NCBI RefSeq assembly: GCF_000215705.1
Contig: NC_015677.1
Coordinates: forward strand, 694,001 to 758,000
Length of the DNA: 64,000 bases
From: Ramlibacter tataouinensis TTB310
GTDB taxonomy: Bacteria > Pseudomonadota > Gammaproteobacteria > Burkholderiales > Burkholderiaceae_C
Direction of reading: 5' to 3'
Shown here: positions 1 to 8,900 of the stretch, piece by piece
Layout of the letters: each line of letters starts with the position of its first letter
How positions within the stretch are numbered: position 1 is the stretch's first letter
Program-made: the position numbers and the translations under genes
Notes under the pieces: model-generated
Databases searched by the model: none
What the model was told of the DNA's origin: nothing
The model's input: only the letters and a program-made list of their open reading frames with translations

Positions 1-265
1 CGCGCGCGGCGCGCACCTGGTGGACGAGGACCTGCTGACCCTGCTGGACAACGGCCACCTGGCCGGCGCCACGCTGGATGTGTTCCGCACCGAGCCGCTG
101 CCGGCGCAGCATCCGTTCTGGAAACATCCCAAGCTCACGGTCACGCCCCACACCTCGGCACGCACGCTGCGCGACGAGAGCATCGCCCAGATCGCCGGCA
201 AGATCCGCGCGCTGGAGCGCGGCGAGCCCATCGCCGGCGTGGTCGATCCGGACCGTGGATACTAG
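1..265 (+). CDS. ghrA: Glyoxylate/hydroxypyruvate reductase A, C-terminal part (5' end outside window)
   Basis: This is the last ~87 codons of a D-2-hydroxyacid dehydrogenase that would reduce glyoxylate or hydroxypyruvate with NAD(P)H. The open frame runs in from the window edge and begins ARGAHLVDEDLL, the loop after the NAD-binding domain. It then shows LDVFRTEPLP, carrying the family's catalytic Glu, and TPHTSA with the catalytic His. The ending ERGEPIAGVVDPDRGY closely resembles the GhrA C-terminus. The frame is intact to its TAG stop. A REP-like palindrome separates it from the HMG-CoA lyase gene. Assignment to GhrA rather than another member of the superfamily is from the C-terminal pattern only. 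Confidence 0.85.
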   Translation, partial: ARGAHLVDEDLLTLLDNGHLAGATLDVFRTEPLPAQHPFWKHPKLTVTPHTSARTLRDESIAQIAGKIRALERGEPIAGVVDPDRGY

Positions 266-267
266 CC

Positions 268-301
268 CTCATCCCCACCCTCTCCCGGCGGGAGAGGGAG
301 A
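268..301. repeat. REP-like palindrome, copy 1 (inverted orientation)
   Basis: A perfect 9-bp inverted repeat, CCCTCTCCC (278-286) and GGGAGAGGG (290-298) with a GGC loop, lies between the ghrA stop and the HMG-CoA lyase start. Its left flank reads CCCTCATCCCCA, the reverse complement of the right flank of the copy at 14396. This copy is therefore the same element in the opposite orientation. Its 3' end supplies the GGGAGA that may serve as the ribosome binding site of the next gene. Confidence 0.75.
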
Positions 302-310
302 AAGCCAACC

Positions 311-1231
311 ATGAAACTCCCCAGCAAAGTCAAGCTCGTGGACGTCGGACCGCGCGACGGCCTTCAGAACGAGAAGCAGCCGGTGCCGGCCGAGGTCAAG
401 ATCGGCCTGGTGCACCGCCTGCAGGACGCCGGCCTGACCGAGATCGAGGTCACCAGCTTCGTCAGCCCCAAGTGGGTGCCGCAGATGGCCGACAACGCCC
501 AGGTGATGGCCGGCATCCGCCGCAAGCCCGGCGTGCGCTACTCGGTGCTGACGCCCAACCTGAAGGGATTGGAGGCGGCGGTGGCGGCGCCGCGCGAGTT
601 CTGGCCCGACGAGATCGTGGTGTTCGGCGCGGCCAGCGAGGCCTTCAGCCAGAAGAACATCAACTGCTCCATCGCTGAGAGCATCGAGCGCTTCGCCCCG
701 GTGGTCGAGGCGGCCAAGGCCAGGGGTATCCAGGTGCGCGGCGCCATCTCCACCGCCGTCGGCTGCCCCTACGAGGGCGAGGTGCCGCCCGAGCGGGTGG
801 AGCTGGTGGCCCGGCTGATGAAGCAGATCGGCGTGCAGCACGTGGGCGTGGCCGACACCATCGGCGTGGGCACGCCGGTGAAGGTGCAGCGCGCCCTGGA
901 AGCGGCGCTGCGGCACTACGGCATCGACGAGGTGTCGGGACACTTCCACGACACCTACGGCCAGGCGCTGGGCAACACCCTGGCTTCGCTGGAGATGGGC
1001 GTGTGGCAGTTCGACACCTCGTCGGCCGGCCTGGGCGGCTGCCCCTACGCCAAGGGCGCCACCGGCAACGTGGCCACGGAGGACGTGGTCTACATGCTGC
1101 ACGGCATGGGGGTGGACACCGGCATCGACCTGGACAAGCTGATCGACGCCGGCGCCTATATCAGCGAGCAGCTGGGCCGCAAGCCGAATTCGCGCGCCTC
1201 CACCGCCATCCTGAACAAGCGGATGGCCTGA
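311..1231 (+). CDS. mvaB: Hydroxymethylglutaryl-CoA lyase
   Basis: Cleaves 3-hydroxy-3-methylglutaryl-CoA to acetoacetate and acetyl-CoA, the last step of leucine breakdown. The 306-residue TIM-barrel protein has the usual HMGL length. The N-terminal DVGPRDGLQNE contains the catalytic Arg (R15) and metal-binding Asp (D16). VADTIGVG and HFHDTYGQALGN (metal His pair) follow, and the loop GLGGCPYAKGATGN carries the catalytic Cys (C244). The ATG is preceded by GGGAGA. No other leucine-catabolism gene (such as liuABCD) is adjacent, so it stands alone here, followed closely by the YbaK-type gene. Full length, with no missing key residue. Confidence 0.95.
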   Translation: MKLPSKVKLVDVGPRDGLQNEKQPVPAEVKIGLVHRLQDAGLTEIEVTSFVSPKWVPQMADNAQVMAGIRRKPGVRYSVLTPNLKGLEAAVAAPREFWPDEIVVFGAASEAFSQKNINCSIAESIERFAPVVEAAKARGIQVRGAISTAVGCPYEGEVPPERVELVARLMKQIGVQHVGVADTIGVGTPVKVQRALEAALRHYGIDEVSGHFHDTYGQALGNTLASLEMGVWQFDTSSAGLGGCPYAKGATGNVATEDVVYMLHGMGVDTGIDLDKLIDAGAYISEQLGRKPNSRASTAILNKRMA

Positions 1232-1243
1232 TGAGGCATTGCC

Positions 1244-1753
1244 ATGTGCGGCGCTGAGCTGCGTTCCCTACCCGAAGGCGTGCAGCGGGTGGCCGGCCTG
1301 CTGCAGGCCATGGGCCACCCGCACGCGCCGGTGATGCTGGCCGATGCGGTGCGCACCGCGCAGCAGGCCGCCGACGCGCTGGGCATAGCGGTCGGCCAGG
1401 TGGCCAAGAGCATCGTCTTCCGGCGCAAGGCCGACGACGCGGCGGTGCTGATCGTCACCTCGGGCGACCGGCGGGTCGACGAGAAGAAGGTCGAGGCGCT
1501 GGTGGGCCAGGGCGGCAAGCTCGGCCGTGCCGACGCCGACTTCGTCAAGGCGCGCACGGGCTTCTCCATCGGCGGGGTCTCGCCGGTCGGGCATCTGCAG
1601 CCGCCGGTGACGCTGATCGACCGCGAGCTGTTCCGCTTCGAGGTGGTGTGGGCCGCGGCCGGGCATCCGCACGGCGTTTTCCAGCTGCGGCCGCAGGACC
1701 TGGAGCGGCTGACCGGCGCGCCGGTGGCCGACGTGGTGCAGCCGCCGGCATGA
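1244..1753 (+). CDS. YbaK/EbsC-family aminoacyl-tRNA deacylase-like protein
   Basis: A 169-residue single-domain protein of the YbaK/ProX fold, a family that hydrolyses mischarged tRNAs such as Cys-tRNA(Pro) or Ala-tRNA(Pro). Family features visible are QVAKSIVFRRKADDAAVLIVTSGDR, with the conserved Lys of the active-site strand, and the motif FSIGGVSPVGH (about residues 106-116), the G-G-x-x-P-x-G loop. It starts 12 bp after the HMG-CoA lyase stop. Its TGA overlaps the ATG of the DUF1289 gene (ATGA at 1750-1753), so the next gene is probably translationally coupled. Which tRNA it edits cannot be told from sequence. Confidence 0.88.
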   Translation: MCGAELRSLPEGVQRVAGLLQAMGHPHAPVMLADAVRTAQQAADALGIAVGQVAKSIVFRRKADDAAVLIVTSGDRRVDEKKVEALVGQGGKLGRADADFVKARTGFSIGGVSPVGHLQPPVTLIDRELFRFEVVWAAAGHPHGVFQLRPQDLERLTGAPVADVVQPPA

Positions 1754-1953
1754 ACGGCGCCGCCGGATCCATGGAGGCCGTGCCCTCGCCCTGCATCTCG
1801 GTGTGCCGCATGGACGCCGCCAGCGGCCTGTGCGAGGGCTGCCTGCGCACGCTGGACGAGATAGCGGCCTGGGGCGGCCTGGACAGCGAGGGCAGGCGCG
1901 CCGTGTGGGCATTGATCGAGGAGCGGGCCCGGGAGAGGGAGAACCGTCCATGA
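1750..1953 (+). CDS. DUF1289 small cysteine-rich protein
   Basis: A 67-residue protein whose ATG overlaps the upstream stop (ATGA) and whose own TGA overlaps the next ATG, so three genes here are translationally linked. The DUF1289 signature is clear: PSPCISVCRMD followed by GLCEGCLRTLDEIAAW. The four cysteines at about 15, 19, 28 and 31 probably bind a metal or Fe-S centre. The end is a short charged helix (EERARERENRP). The molecular function of DUF1289 is unknown to me. The internal ATG at 1771 would keep all four cysteines and is an alternative start. Confidence 0.9.
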   Translation: MNGAAGSMEAVPSPCISVCRMDAASGLCEGCLRTLDEIAAWGGLDSEGRRAVWALIEERARERENRP

Positions 1954-2597
1954 AGCGCATCACCTGCTGGCTGGACTTCATCTCGCCCTACGCCTACCTG
2001 GCGTTCGAGGAGCTGCCGCAGGCGCTGCTGGGGCTGAGCTACCAGGTGGACTACCGGCCCGTGCTGTTCGCCGGCCTGCTCAAGCAGCACGGCCAGCGGG
2101 GGCCGGCCGAGATCGCGCCCAAGCGCGACTGGACCTACCGCCAGGTGCTGTGGCTGGCGCACCGCCACGGCATCCCGCTGCAGCTGCCGGCGGCGCATCC
2201 GTTCAACCCGTTGGGCCTGCTGCGCCTGGCGCTGGCCTGCGGTGAGGGCGGCGTGGCCAACCGCTACGTGTGCGAGACCGTTTTCCGGCATGCCTGGCGC
2301 GGCGGCGCCGACGCGGCCGATGCGCAGCGGCTGCAGGCACTGACCCAGGCGCTGCAGCCGCCACGCGACCCCGCCGGCGATGCGGTGAAGGCCGAGCTCA
2401 AGGCCAACACCGACGAAGCCCTCGCGCACGGCGTGTTCGGCGTGCCCGCCTTCGCCGTGGACGACAGGCTGTTCTGGGGCTTCGACGCGCTGCCCATGCT
2501 GCGCGCCTGGCTGGAAGGCGATGCCTGGTTCAGGGCCGGCGGCGACTGGGACGCCGCCACGCAGGTGGGCGCCGGCGTGCGCCGCGCCGCATCGTGA
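1950..2597 (+). CDS. DsbA-fold 2-hydroxychromene-2-carboxylate isomerase family protein
   Basis: A 215-residue thioredoxin-fold protein of the HCCA isomerase / kappa-class GST-like family. The N-terminal WLDFISPYAYLAFE carries the catalytic Ser (S12) that replaces the CXXC cysteine of DsbA, and GVFGVPAFAVDD carries the cis-Pro loop. In naphthalene degraders this family isomerises 2-hydroxychromene-2-carboxylate using glutathione. No aromatic-ring genes are nearby, so the true substrate is open. The start at 1950 overlaps the DUF1289 stop by 4 nt (ATGA). The end is followed by a hairpin and then by the MHS transporter's leader. Confidence 0.88.
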   Translation: MKRITCWLDFISPYAYLAFEELPQALLGLSYQVDYRPVLFAGLLKQHGQRGPAEIAPKRDWTYRQVLWLAHRHGIPLQLPAAHPFNPLGLLRLALACGEGGVANRYVCETVFRHAWRGGADAADAQRLQALTQALQPPRDPAGDAVKAELKANTDEALAHGVFGVPAFAVDDRLFWGFDALPMLRAWLEGDAWFRAGGDWDAATQVGAGVRRAAS

Positions 2598-2618
2598 AAC
2601 GCGGCGCGCGGGTTTCAC
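2594..2618 (+). terminator. Hairpin at end of the 1.2-2.6 kb gene group
   Basis: GTGAAAC (2594-2600) pairs with GTTTCAC (2612-2618) around a GC-rich 11-nt loop, spanning the stop codon of the isomerase gene. No U-tract follows, so intrinsic termination is uncertain; the hairpin may instead protect the mRNA 3' end. Confidence 0.35.
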
Positions 2619-2641
2619 CCTAGTTCGTCAGAGCGCGTTCA

Positions 2642-2674
2642 GTTTCGCGCAAGCCTGCGTTGGTTTGGCGCAAG
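2642..2674 (+). promoter_or_regulatory. Direct repeat upstream of MHS transporter, possible regulator site
   Basis: Two near-identical 12-mers, GTTTCGCGCAAG (2642-2653) and GTTTGGCGCAAG (2663-2674), start exactly 21 bp apart, about two helical turns, 80-110 bp upstream of the transporter ATG. The spacing suits a dimeric DNA-binding protein. No cognate regulator gene is adjacent, and the assignment is an inference from spacing alone. Confidence 0.3.
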
Positions 2675-2752
2675 GCCGGGGTCAGAGGCGTTCCCAAGAA
2701 TGGGGGCAGGCGCCCATGTCGGGCCCCCATGCATTCAACAGGAGACAAACCC

Positions 2753-4423
2753 ATGGCCACTGCCGCCGCACCGCGGCCGATGACGCCGGAAGAGAAGAAG
2801 GTCATCTTCGCTTCCTCGCTCGGCACCGTATTCGAGTGGTACGACTTCTACCTCTACGGCTCGCTCGCCGCCATCATCGCGCGGCAGTTCTTCGCGGGGC
2901 TGGACCCGACCTCGGCCTTCATCTTCGCACTGCTGGCCTTCGCCGCGGGCTTCCTGGTGCGGCCGTTCGGCGCCATCTTCTTCGGCCGCCTGGGCGACAT
3001 GATCGGCCGCAAGTACACCTTCCTGGTCACCATCCTGATCATGGGCCTGTCCACCTTCATCGTGGGCATCCTGCCGACCTACGCCAGCATCGGCGTGGCC
3101 GCGCCGGTGATCCTGATCATCCTGCGCCTGCTGCAGGGCCTGGCCCTGGGCGGCGAGTACGGCGGCGCGGCGACCTACGTGGCCGAGCATGCGCCGCACG
3201 GCAAGCGCGGCGCCTACACCGCCTGGATCCAGACCACCGCGACGCTGGGCCTGTTCCTGTCGCTGATCGTCATCCTGGGCACCCGCACCGCCATGGGCGA
3301 GCAGGCCTTCGCCGACTGGGGCTGGCGCATTCCCTTCATCGTCTCCATCGTGCTGCTGGCCATCTCGGTGTGGATCCGACTGGCGATGAACGAGTCGCCG
3401 GCCTTCCAGAAGATGAAGGCCGAGGGCAAGACCTCCAAGGCGCCGCTGAAGGAGTCGTTCGGCCAGTGGAAGAACCTGAAGATCGTGATCCTGGCGCTGG
3501 TCGGCCTGACGGCCGGCCAGGCGGTGGTCTGGTACTCGGGCCAGTTCTACGCGCTGTTCTTCCTGACGCAGGCGCTGAAGGTGGACAACGCCACCGCCAA
3601 CATCCTGGTGGCCGTGGCCCTGCTGATCGGCACGCCGTTCTTCGTGGTCTTCGGCGCCCTGTCCGACAAGATCGGCCGCAAGCCCATCATCATGGCCGGC
3701 TGCCTGCTGGCGGCGCTGACCTACTTCCCGGTGTTCGGCGCGCTGACCAAGGCGGCCAACCCCGACCTGGCCGCGGCCCAGGCCAAGACCCAGGTGGTGG
3801 TGACGGCCAATCCGGCCGAGTGCTCGTTCCAGGGCAGCCCGATCGCGCGCGAGATCGACTTCCGCACGTCCTGCGACATCGCCAAGCGCTTCCTGGCCCA
3901 GAGCTCGGTGAGCTACCAGAACGCGGCCGGCCCGGCCGGCCAGCCCGCCACCGTGAAGATCGGCGAGACCGTGATCACCGCGCCGGCCGCCACCGTGGTG
4001 AACTCCAAGTTCGACGACGCCAGCACCAAGGCCATCGCCGCCTTCAAGAAGGAAGTCTCGGGCGCGCTCACCGCCGCCGGCTACCCCGCCAAGGCCGACC
4101 CGGCCAAGATCGACAAGGTCATGGTGGTGGCCATCCTCACCTACCTGGTGATCCTGGTGACCATGGTGTACGGCCCGATCGCCGCCATGCTGGTGGAGAT
4201 GTTCCCCACCCGCATCCGCTACACATCCATGAGCCTGCCCTACCACATCGGCAACGGCTGGTTCGGCGGCCTGCTGCCCACCACCGCCTTCGCCATCGTG
4301 GCGGCCACCGGCAACATGTACAACGGCCTGTGGTACCCGATCATCATCGCCGCCGCCACCTTCGTCATCGGCGTGCTGTTCGTCAAGGAAACGAAGGACG
4401 TCGATATCTACGCAGCGGATTGA
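2753..4423 (+). CDS. MHS-family MFS transporter (metabolite:H+ symporter) with large periplasmic insertion
   Basis: A 556-residue inner-membrane carrier of the metabolite:H+ symporter group (relatives include ShiA, KgtP and ProP). Family marks are LGTVFEWYDFYLYGSLA in TM1, the loop 2-3 motif GRLGDMIGRKYTFL, RLLQGLALGGEYGGAATYVAEHAP around TM4-5, GALSDKIGRKP in loop 8-9 and EMFPTRIRYTSMSLPYHIGNG near TM11. The family norm is about 430-450 residues. The excess is a soluble, Thr/Ala/Lys-rich segment at about residues 331-453 between TM9 and TM10, predicted periplasmic, with two cysteines (C357, C374) that could form a disulfide. The start at 2753 has AGGAGA upstream; an in-frame extension to 2660 lacks conserved features. 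Substrate unknown. Confidence 0.92.
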   Translation: MATAAAPRPMTPEEKKVIFASSLGTVFEWYDFYLYGSLAAIIARQFFAGLDPTSAFIFALLAFAAGFLVRPFGAIFFGRLGDMIGRKYTFLVTILIMGLSTFIVGILPTYASIGVAAPVILIILRLLQGLALGGEYGGAATYVAEHAPHGKRGAYTAWIQTTATLGLFLSLIVILGTRTAMGEQAFADWGWRIPFIVSIVLLAISVWIRLAMNESPAFQKMKAEGKTSKAPLKESFGQWKNLKIVILALVGLTAGQAVVWYSGQFYALFFLTQALKVDNATANILVAVALLIGTPFFVVFGALSDKIGRKPIIMAGCLLAALTYFPVFGALTKAANPDLAAAQAKTQVVVTANPAECSFQGSPIAREIDFRTSCDIAKRFLAQSSVSYQNAAGPAGQPATVKIGETVITAPAATVVNSKFDDASTKAIAAFKKEVSGALTAAGYPAKADPAKIDKVMVVAILTYLVILVTMVYGPIAAMLVEMFPTRIRYTSMSLPYHIGNGWFGGLLPTTAFAIVAATGNMYNGLWYPIIIAAATFVIGVLFVKETKDVDIYAAD

Positions 4424-4437
4424 CGAGCCGTCGCTGA

Positions 4438-4463
4438 AGGGCCGCCCCTGGGGCGGCCCTTTG
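4438..4463 (+). terminator. Rho-independent terminator after MHS transporter
   Basis: A perfect stem, AGGGCCGCC (4438-4446) with GGCGGCCCT (4452-4460), is followed by TTTG. It lies 15 bp after the transporter stop and before the 52-residue gene. The U-tract is short but the stem is strong. Confidence 0.75.
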
Positions 4464-4497
4464 TCGAATGTTCTAACGCAGTACCGGAGACAAGCTC

Positions 4498-4656
4498 ATG
4501 TGGAAAATCGTGGTGGGGTTCATCGTGTTCGCGGCCGTGGCCATGTTCGTGATCATCAAGGGCGGGGACAACCTCAGCATGAGCGGCGAGCAGCACGGCG
4601 GCGACGCCTCGCATGCGCCCGCTGCCGCGCCGGCGGCATCGGCCGCCAAGCCTTGA
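4498..4656 (+). CDS. Small membrane-anchored hypothetical protein (52 aa)
   Basis: A short reading frame with an ATG and a good ribosome binding site (CCGGAGA about 9 nt upstream). It encodes one transmembrane helix near the N-terminus (IVVGFIVFAAVAMFVIIKGG, about residues 4-23). A hydrophilic segment with GDNLSMSGEQHGGDASH and an Ala/Pro tail ending AASAAKP follow. It sits between two terminators immediately downstream of the MHS transporter, so it may be an accessory subunit or simply a separate small gene. No family is recognised. Support is the ribosome binding site plus the sensible membrane topology. Confidence 0.65.
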   Translation: MWKIVVGFIVFAAVAMFVIIKGGDNLSMSGEQHGGDASHAPAAAPAASAAKP

Positions 4657-4666
4657 GCGCACCATG

Positions 4667-4699
4667 AAAAAAGCCGCCAGGGCCGTGCGCCCTGGCGGC
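4667..4699 (-). terminator. Rho-independent terminator of the minus-strand ABC binding-protein gene
   Basis: On the minus strand an 11-bp perfect stem, GCCGCCAGGGC / GCCCTGGCGGC with a short loop, is followed by six U residues (A-run at 4667-4672 on the plus strand). It ends transcription of the 4715-5827 gene. It is also the barrier between that gene and the convergent plus-strand small gene. Confidence 0.85.
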
Positions 4700-4714
4700 T
4701 GCGGACTGTACGGT

Positions 4715-5827
4715 TCAGCGGCGGAAGCGGCCGTCCTGCCCGATGATGGAGAGGTCGGCGAAATCGAGCCCGGTGTGGTCGTCCGGCCCGAAGCTCACCT
4801 CCAGCCCGCCGATGTCGAAGCCCTTCAGGTTCTCCAGGGCGGTCTGCAGCTTGGCGCGGGTCGGGTTGGGGCCGGCGCGGCGCAGCGCCTCCACCAGCAC
4901 CTTGCCGGCGGCGTAGCCTTCCAGCATCGCGGGGCTCAGCTCCATCTTCTTTGCCTGTGCCAGGGCCATGGCTTCCTTGATGAAGCCGTAGGCATAGGAG
5001 CGCTCGTACGGGAAGACCTGCGTCACCACCACACCCCGCGCCTGGTCCCCCAGGCTCTTGATGAATCCGCTCGACGCGTTGTTGGACAGCGTCACCACCT
5101 GCGCGACCGACTTCGCGGCGCGCAGTGCCTTGACCCCTTCGGCCACGGTGTTGCCCGAGCCGATCCACACCACCGCCTGCGACTGCTGGGACGTGATCGC
5201 CGGGATGAGGGTGGCGTAGTCCGGCTTGAGGCGGTCGGCCTTGATGATGGTCACCGGTTCGAAGCCGGCCTTGCGGAAGCCCTTGCGGGCGCCTTCCAGG
5301 CCATCGGCGCCGAACGAGTCGTCGGCGTAGACCACGGCGATGCGCGTCACGCCCATGGTGTGCAGGTGCGTGACGGCCTTCTCGGCCTCGCGCTGGTAGG
5401 TGGCGCGCACGTTGAACACGTGCTTCTTGACCGGCTGGTGCAGCACCATGGCCCCGGTGGACGGCGCGATCAGCGGCACGCCGTGCTGGTCAAGCAAGGG
5501 GAGGATGGCTTCCGAGTGGGGCGTGCCGCGGTTGAGGAACAGCGCGAGCACGTTCTTCTCCTCGATCAGCACCTTGGCATTCGCGGCGGCGGCCTTGGGG
5601 TCGAACTTGTCGTCCATCCCCAACAGCTCGATCTTCTGCCCGTGGACGCCGCCCTTGGCGTTGATGCTGTCGATCCACAGCCTGGCGCCCTCGGTGGTTT
5701 CCTTGACGCCGGCTGCCACCGTGCCGGTGAAGCCGGCGGTCTGGCCGATCAGTATCTGCGCCTGCGCCGTGCCCAGGCTCGCCGCGACGGCGAGTGCGCC
5801 CGTCCAGCGCTTCCATGCATGTGTCAT
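4715..5827 (-). CDS. Branched-chain-amino-acid-type ABC transporter substrate-binding protein
   Basis: A 370-residue periplasmic binding protein of the LivK/Leu-Ile-Val type I fold. The N-terminal MTHAWKRW is followed by a hydrophobic stretch and AQA, a signal peptidase I site at about residue 23. The mature start ILIGQTAGFTGTVAAGVKETTEGARLWID is typical of the family, as are GGVHGQKIELLGMDDKFDP and YADDSFGADGLEGARKGF. The start at 5827 was chosen for its AAGAGGA ribosome binding site and signal peptide. No permease or ATPase gene adjoins it, so it is an orphan binding protein. The ligand is not predictable: in Comamonadaceae such proteins bind amino acids, aromatic acids and others. Confidence 0.9.
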   Translation of the reverse strand: MTHAWKRWTGALAVAASLGTAQAQILIGQTAGFTGTVAAGVKETTEGARLWIDSINAKGGVHGQKIELLGMDDKFDPKAAAANAKVLIEEKNVLALFLNRGTPHSEAILPLLDQHGVPLIAPSTGAMVLHQPVKKHVFNVRATYQREAEKAVTHLHTMGVTRIAVVYADDSFGADGLEGARKGFRKAGFEPVTIIKADRLKPDYATLIPAITSQQSQAVVWIGSGNTVAEGVKALRAAKSVAQVVTLSNNASSGFIKSLGDQARGVVVTQVFPYERSYAYGFIKEAMALAQAKKMELSPAMLEGYAAGKVLVEALRRAGPNPTRAKLQTALENLKGFDIGGLEVSFGPDDHTGLDFADLSIIGQDGRFRR

Positions 5828-5882
5828 TTCCCGATTCCTCTTCGCTCTTACCCCTTTTTTCTCTTTCTCCCCTGTAGCGTGC

Positions 5883-5912
5883 AGTGTAGGCAGCCGCATG
5901 CCGTCCCGCCAA
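5883..5912 (-). promoter_or_regulatory. Sigma-70 promoter for the ABC binding-protein gene
   Basis: Read on the minus strand: -35 TTGGCG (5912-5907), an 18-nt spacer, -10 TACACT (5888-5883). This gives a start near 5876 and a leader of about 50 nt containing the ribosome binding site. The hexamers each match consensus at four positions. Confidence 0.5.
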
Positions 5913-5963
5913 GGGCTCATCAGTAAAAAGTCCCCATGCGCGCAACGTCCGAGGGTTTCTCCC

Positions 5964-5969
5964 TAGAAT
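5964..5969 (+). promoter_or_regulatory. Candidate -10 element of uvrA-like gene
   Basis: TAGAAT at 5964-5969 lies 30 bp before the ATG of the tandem UvrA gene. No good -35 is seen at the right distance (CGCAAC at 5941), and no CTGT-N8-ACAG LexA box is visible in 5828-6000. SOS control is therefore not supported by the sequence. Confidence 0.3.
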
Positions 5970-5999
5970 CTTCCGCCCCCACTTGGAAAGACCCCCCGA

Positions 6000-8900
6000 A
6001 TGACCCAGGGACTGATCCGCATCCGCGGTGCCAGGCAGCACAACCTCAAGAACCTCGACCTCGACCTGCGCACCGGCGAACTGACGGTGGTCACGGGCCC
6101 CAGCGGCTCCGGCAAATCCAGCCTGGTGTTCGACACCCTCTACGCCGAGGGCCAGCGCCGCTATGTCGAGACCTTCTCGGCCTACGCCCGCCAGTTCCTG
6201 GACCGCATGGACAAGCCCGCCGTGGACCGGGTGGAGGGCGTGCCGCCGGCCATCGCCATCGACCAGACCAACCCGGTGCGCTCGTCGCGCTCCACCGTCG
6301 GCACCATGACGGAGCTGAACGACCACCTCAAGCTGCTGTTCGCGCGGGCAGCGGAGCTGTTCGACCGCCGGACGGCGCGGCGGGTGCGGCACGACACGCC
6401 GGAGACCATCTATGCGCAGCTGATGGAGCGCACCCGGGAGGGCGATCCGCGGCTGGTCGTGACCTTCCCGGTGGAACTGCCCGCCAGCACCACGCCCGAG
6501 GAGGTGGAGCAGTGGCTGGCCGCCAGCGGCTTCACCCGGGTGCAGGCCGAGCGCGAGGTGGCGACGGTGACGGGCCCGCGCAAGGTGCTCGATGTCGTGG
6601 CCGACCGCTTCCGCATCCAGGGGGTGGACAAGGCGCGCGCCATCGAGGCGATCGAGGTGGCCTTGAAGCGCGGGGCGGGGCGCATGGCCGTGTATGCGGA
6701 CGCGTCCGAAGACGGCCATGAGGTCTGGAAATTCTCCACCGGCCTGCATTGCCCCGACAGCGACATCCGCTACGCCGATCCCATTCCGTCCATGTTCTCG
6801 TTCAACTCCGCGGTCGGCGCCTGCGAGGCCTGCCGCGGCTTCGGCCGGGTGATCGGGGTGGACTGGGGCCTGGTCATCCCCAACGACAAGCTCACGCTGC
6901 GCGCCGGCGCCGTCAAGACCATCCAGACACCGGCCTGGTCCGAGGCGCAGGACGACCTGATGCGCCACGCCGAGGCGGCCGGCATCCCGCGCGACACGCC
7001 CTGGTACAAGCTCACGCCGGAGCACCAGGCCTGGGTGATCAACGGCACGCCGACCTACAAGGAAGGCAACTGGAACAAGCAGTGGTACGGCATGAAGCGC
7101 TTCTTCCAGTACCTGGAGAGCAAGGCCTACAAGATGCACATCCGGGTGCTGCTGTCCAAGTACCGCAGCTACACGCCCTGCGAGACCTGCGGCGGCGCGC
7201 GCCTCAAGCCCGAGAGCCTGCTGTGGCGCCTGGGCAGCAAGGAGGACGCAGACGCGGTGCTCGAGCCCGCCCGGCGGTTCATGCCGGTGGGCGTGGAGTG
7301 GACGCGCGGGCAATTGGAGGCGCTGCCGGGCCTGTCGCTGCACGACCTGATGATGCTGCCGATCGACCGGCTGCAGAAGTTCTTCGCGCGGCTGCAGCCG
7401 CATGCAGGCGACCACGCGGGGGAGGGTGAGACGCAAGCCCTCAAGCTCCTCTATGAAGAGATCACCACCCGCCTGCGGTACCTGGTCGACGTGGGCATCG
7501 GCTACCTCACGCTCGACCGGCAGAGCCGCACGCTGTCGGGCGGCGAGGTGCAGCGCATCAACCTGACCACCGCGCTGGGCACCTCGCTGGTGAACACCCT
7601 GTTCGTGCTGGACGAGCCCAGCATCGGCCTGCACCCGCGCGACATCCACCGCATCACCGAGGCGATGAAGCGCCTGCGCGACGCCGGCAACACGCTGGTG
7701 GTGGTGGAGCACGACCCGGCCGTCATGCTGGCGGCCGACCGCATGATCGACATGGGCCCGGCGCCGGGCGAGCGCGGCGGCCAGATCGTGTTCGACGGCA
7801 GCACCGACGCATTGCGGCATGCCGACACGCTCACCGGCCAGTACCTGGGCGGGCGCAAGCAGGTGGGCATGGGCTTCAAGCGCGCGGTCACCGACGCCAC
7901 GCCGCGCCTGGTGCTGGAGGGCGCCAGCGAGCACAACCTGAAGAACGTCTCGGTCGAGTTCCCGCTGCAGCGGCTGGTGGTGGTGACCGGCGTGTCGGGG
8001 TCCGGAAAGTCCAGCCTGGTGCAGGACATCCTGGCGCCTGCGCTGCTGCGGCATTTCGGCCGCGCGACCGAAACGCCCGGCCACCATGAACGGCTGCTGG
8101 GCGCCGACCACCTGGGCGACGTGGTGTTCGTCGACCAGTCGCCCATCGGCAAGACGGCCCGCTCCAACCCGGTGAGCTATGTCGGCGCCTGGGACTGCAT
8201 CCGCGAGATATTCGCCACGGCGCCGCTGGCGCGCCAGCGCGGCTACACCGGCTCCAAGTTCAGCTTCAACTCGGGCGACGGGCGCTGCCCCACCTGCGGC
8301 GGCTCGGGCTTCGAGCACGTGGAGATGCAGTTCCTGTCCGACGTGTACCTGCGCTGCCCGGACTGCGACGGCAAGCGCTACCGGCCCGAGATCCTGGAGA
8401 TCGCCATCGAGCGCCAGGCCGTCGGCGCGGTGCACCCGCGCGCGATGAACGTGGCCGACGTGCTGGAACTCACCGTCAGCGAGGCCGCCGCCTTGTTCGC
8501 CAACGACCGCGACGTGATCCGCGCACTGCAGCCCATCGTGGATGTCGGCCTGGAGTACGTGAAGCTGGGCCAGCCGGTGCCGACGCTGTCGGGCGGCGAG
8601 TCGCAGCGCCTCAAGCTCGCCGGCTTCCTGGCCGAGGCCGCGGGCCGGCGCAGCAGCCAGGCGCTGGCGACCAGGGGCACGCTGTTCCTGTTCGACGAGC
8701 CGACCACCGGCCTGCACTTCGACGACATCGCCAAGCTGATGCGCGCGTTGCGCAAGCTGCTGGACGCCGGGCACTCGCTGGTCGTCATCGAGCACAACCT
8801 CGACGTGATCCGCGCCGCCGACTGGCTGGTGGACCTGGGCCCCGAGGGCGGCGACAGCGGTGGCCTGCTGGTGGCCGAAGGCTCGCCGGAGGAGGTCAGG

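Noticed and set aside
5828..5999. LexA/SOS box upstream of the tandem uvrA gene
   Set aside because: No CTGT-N8-ACAG match; the nearest candidate (CTGTAGCGTGCAGTGT) breaks the right half-site.
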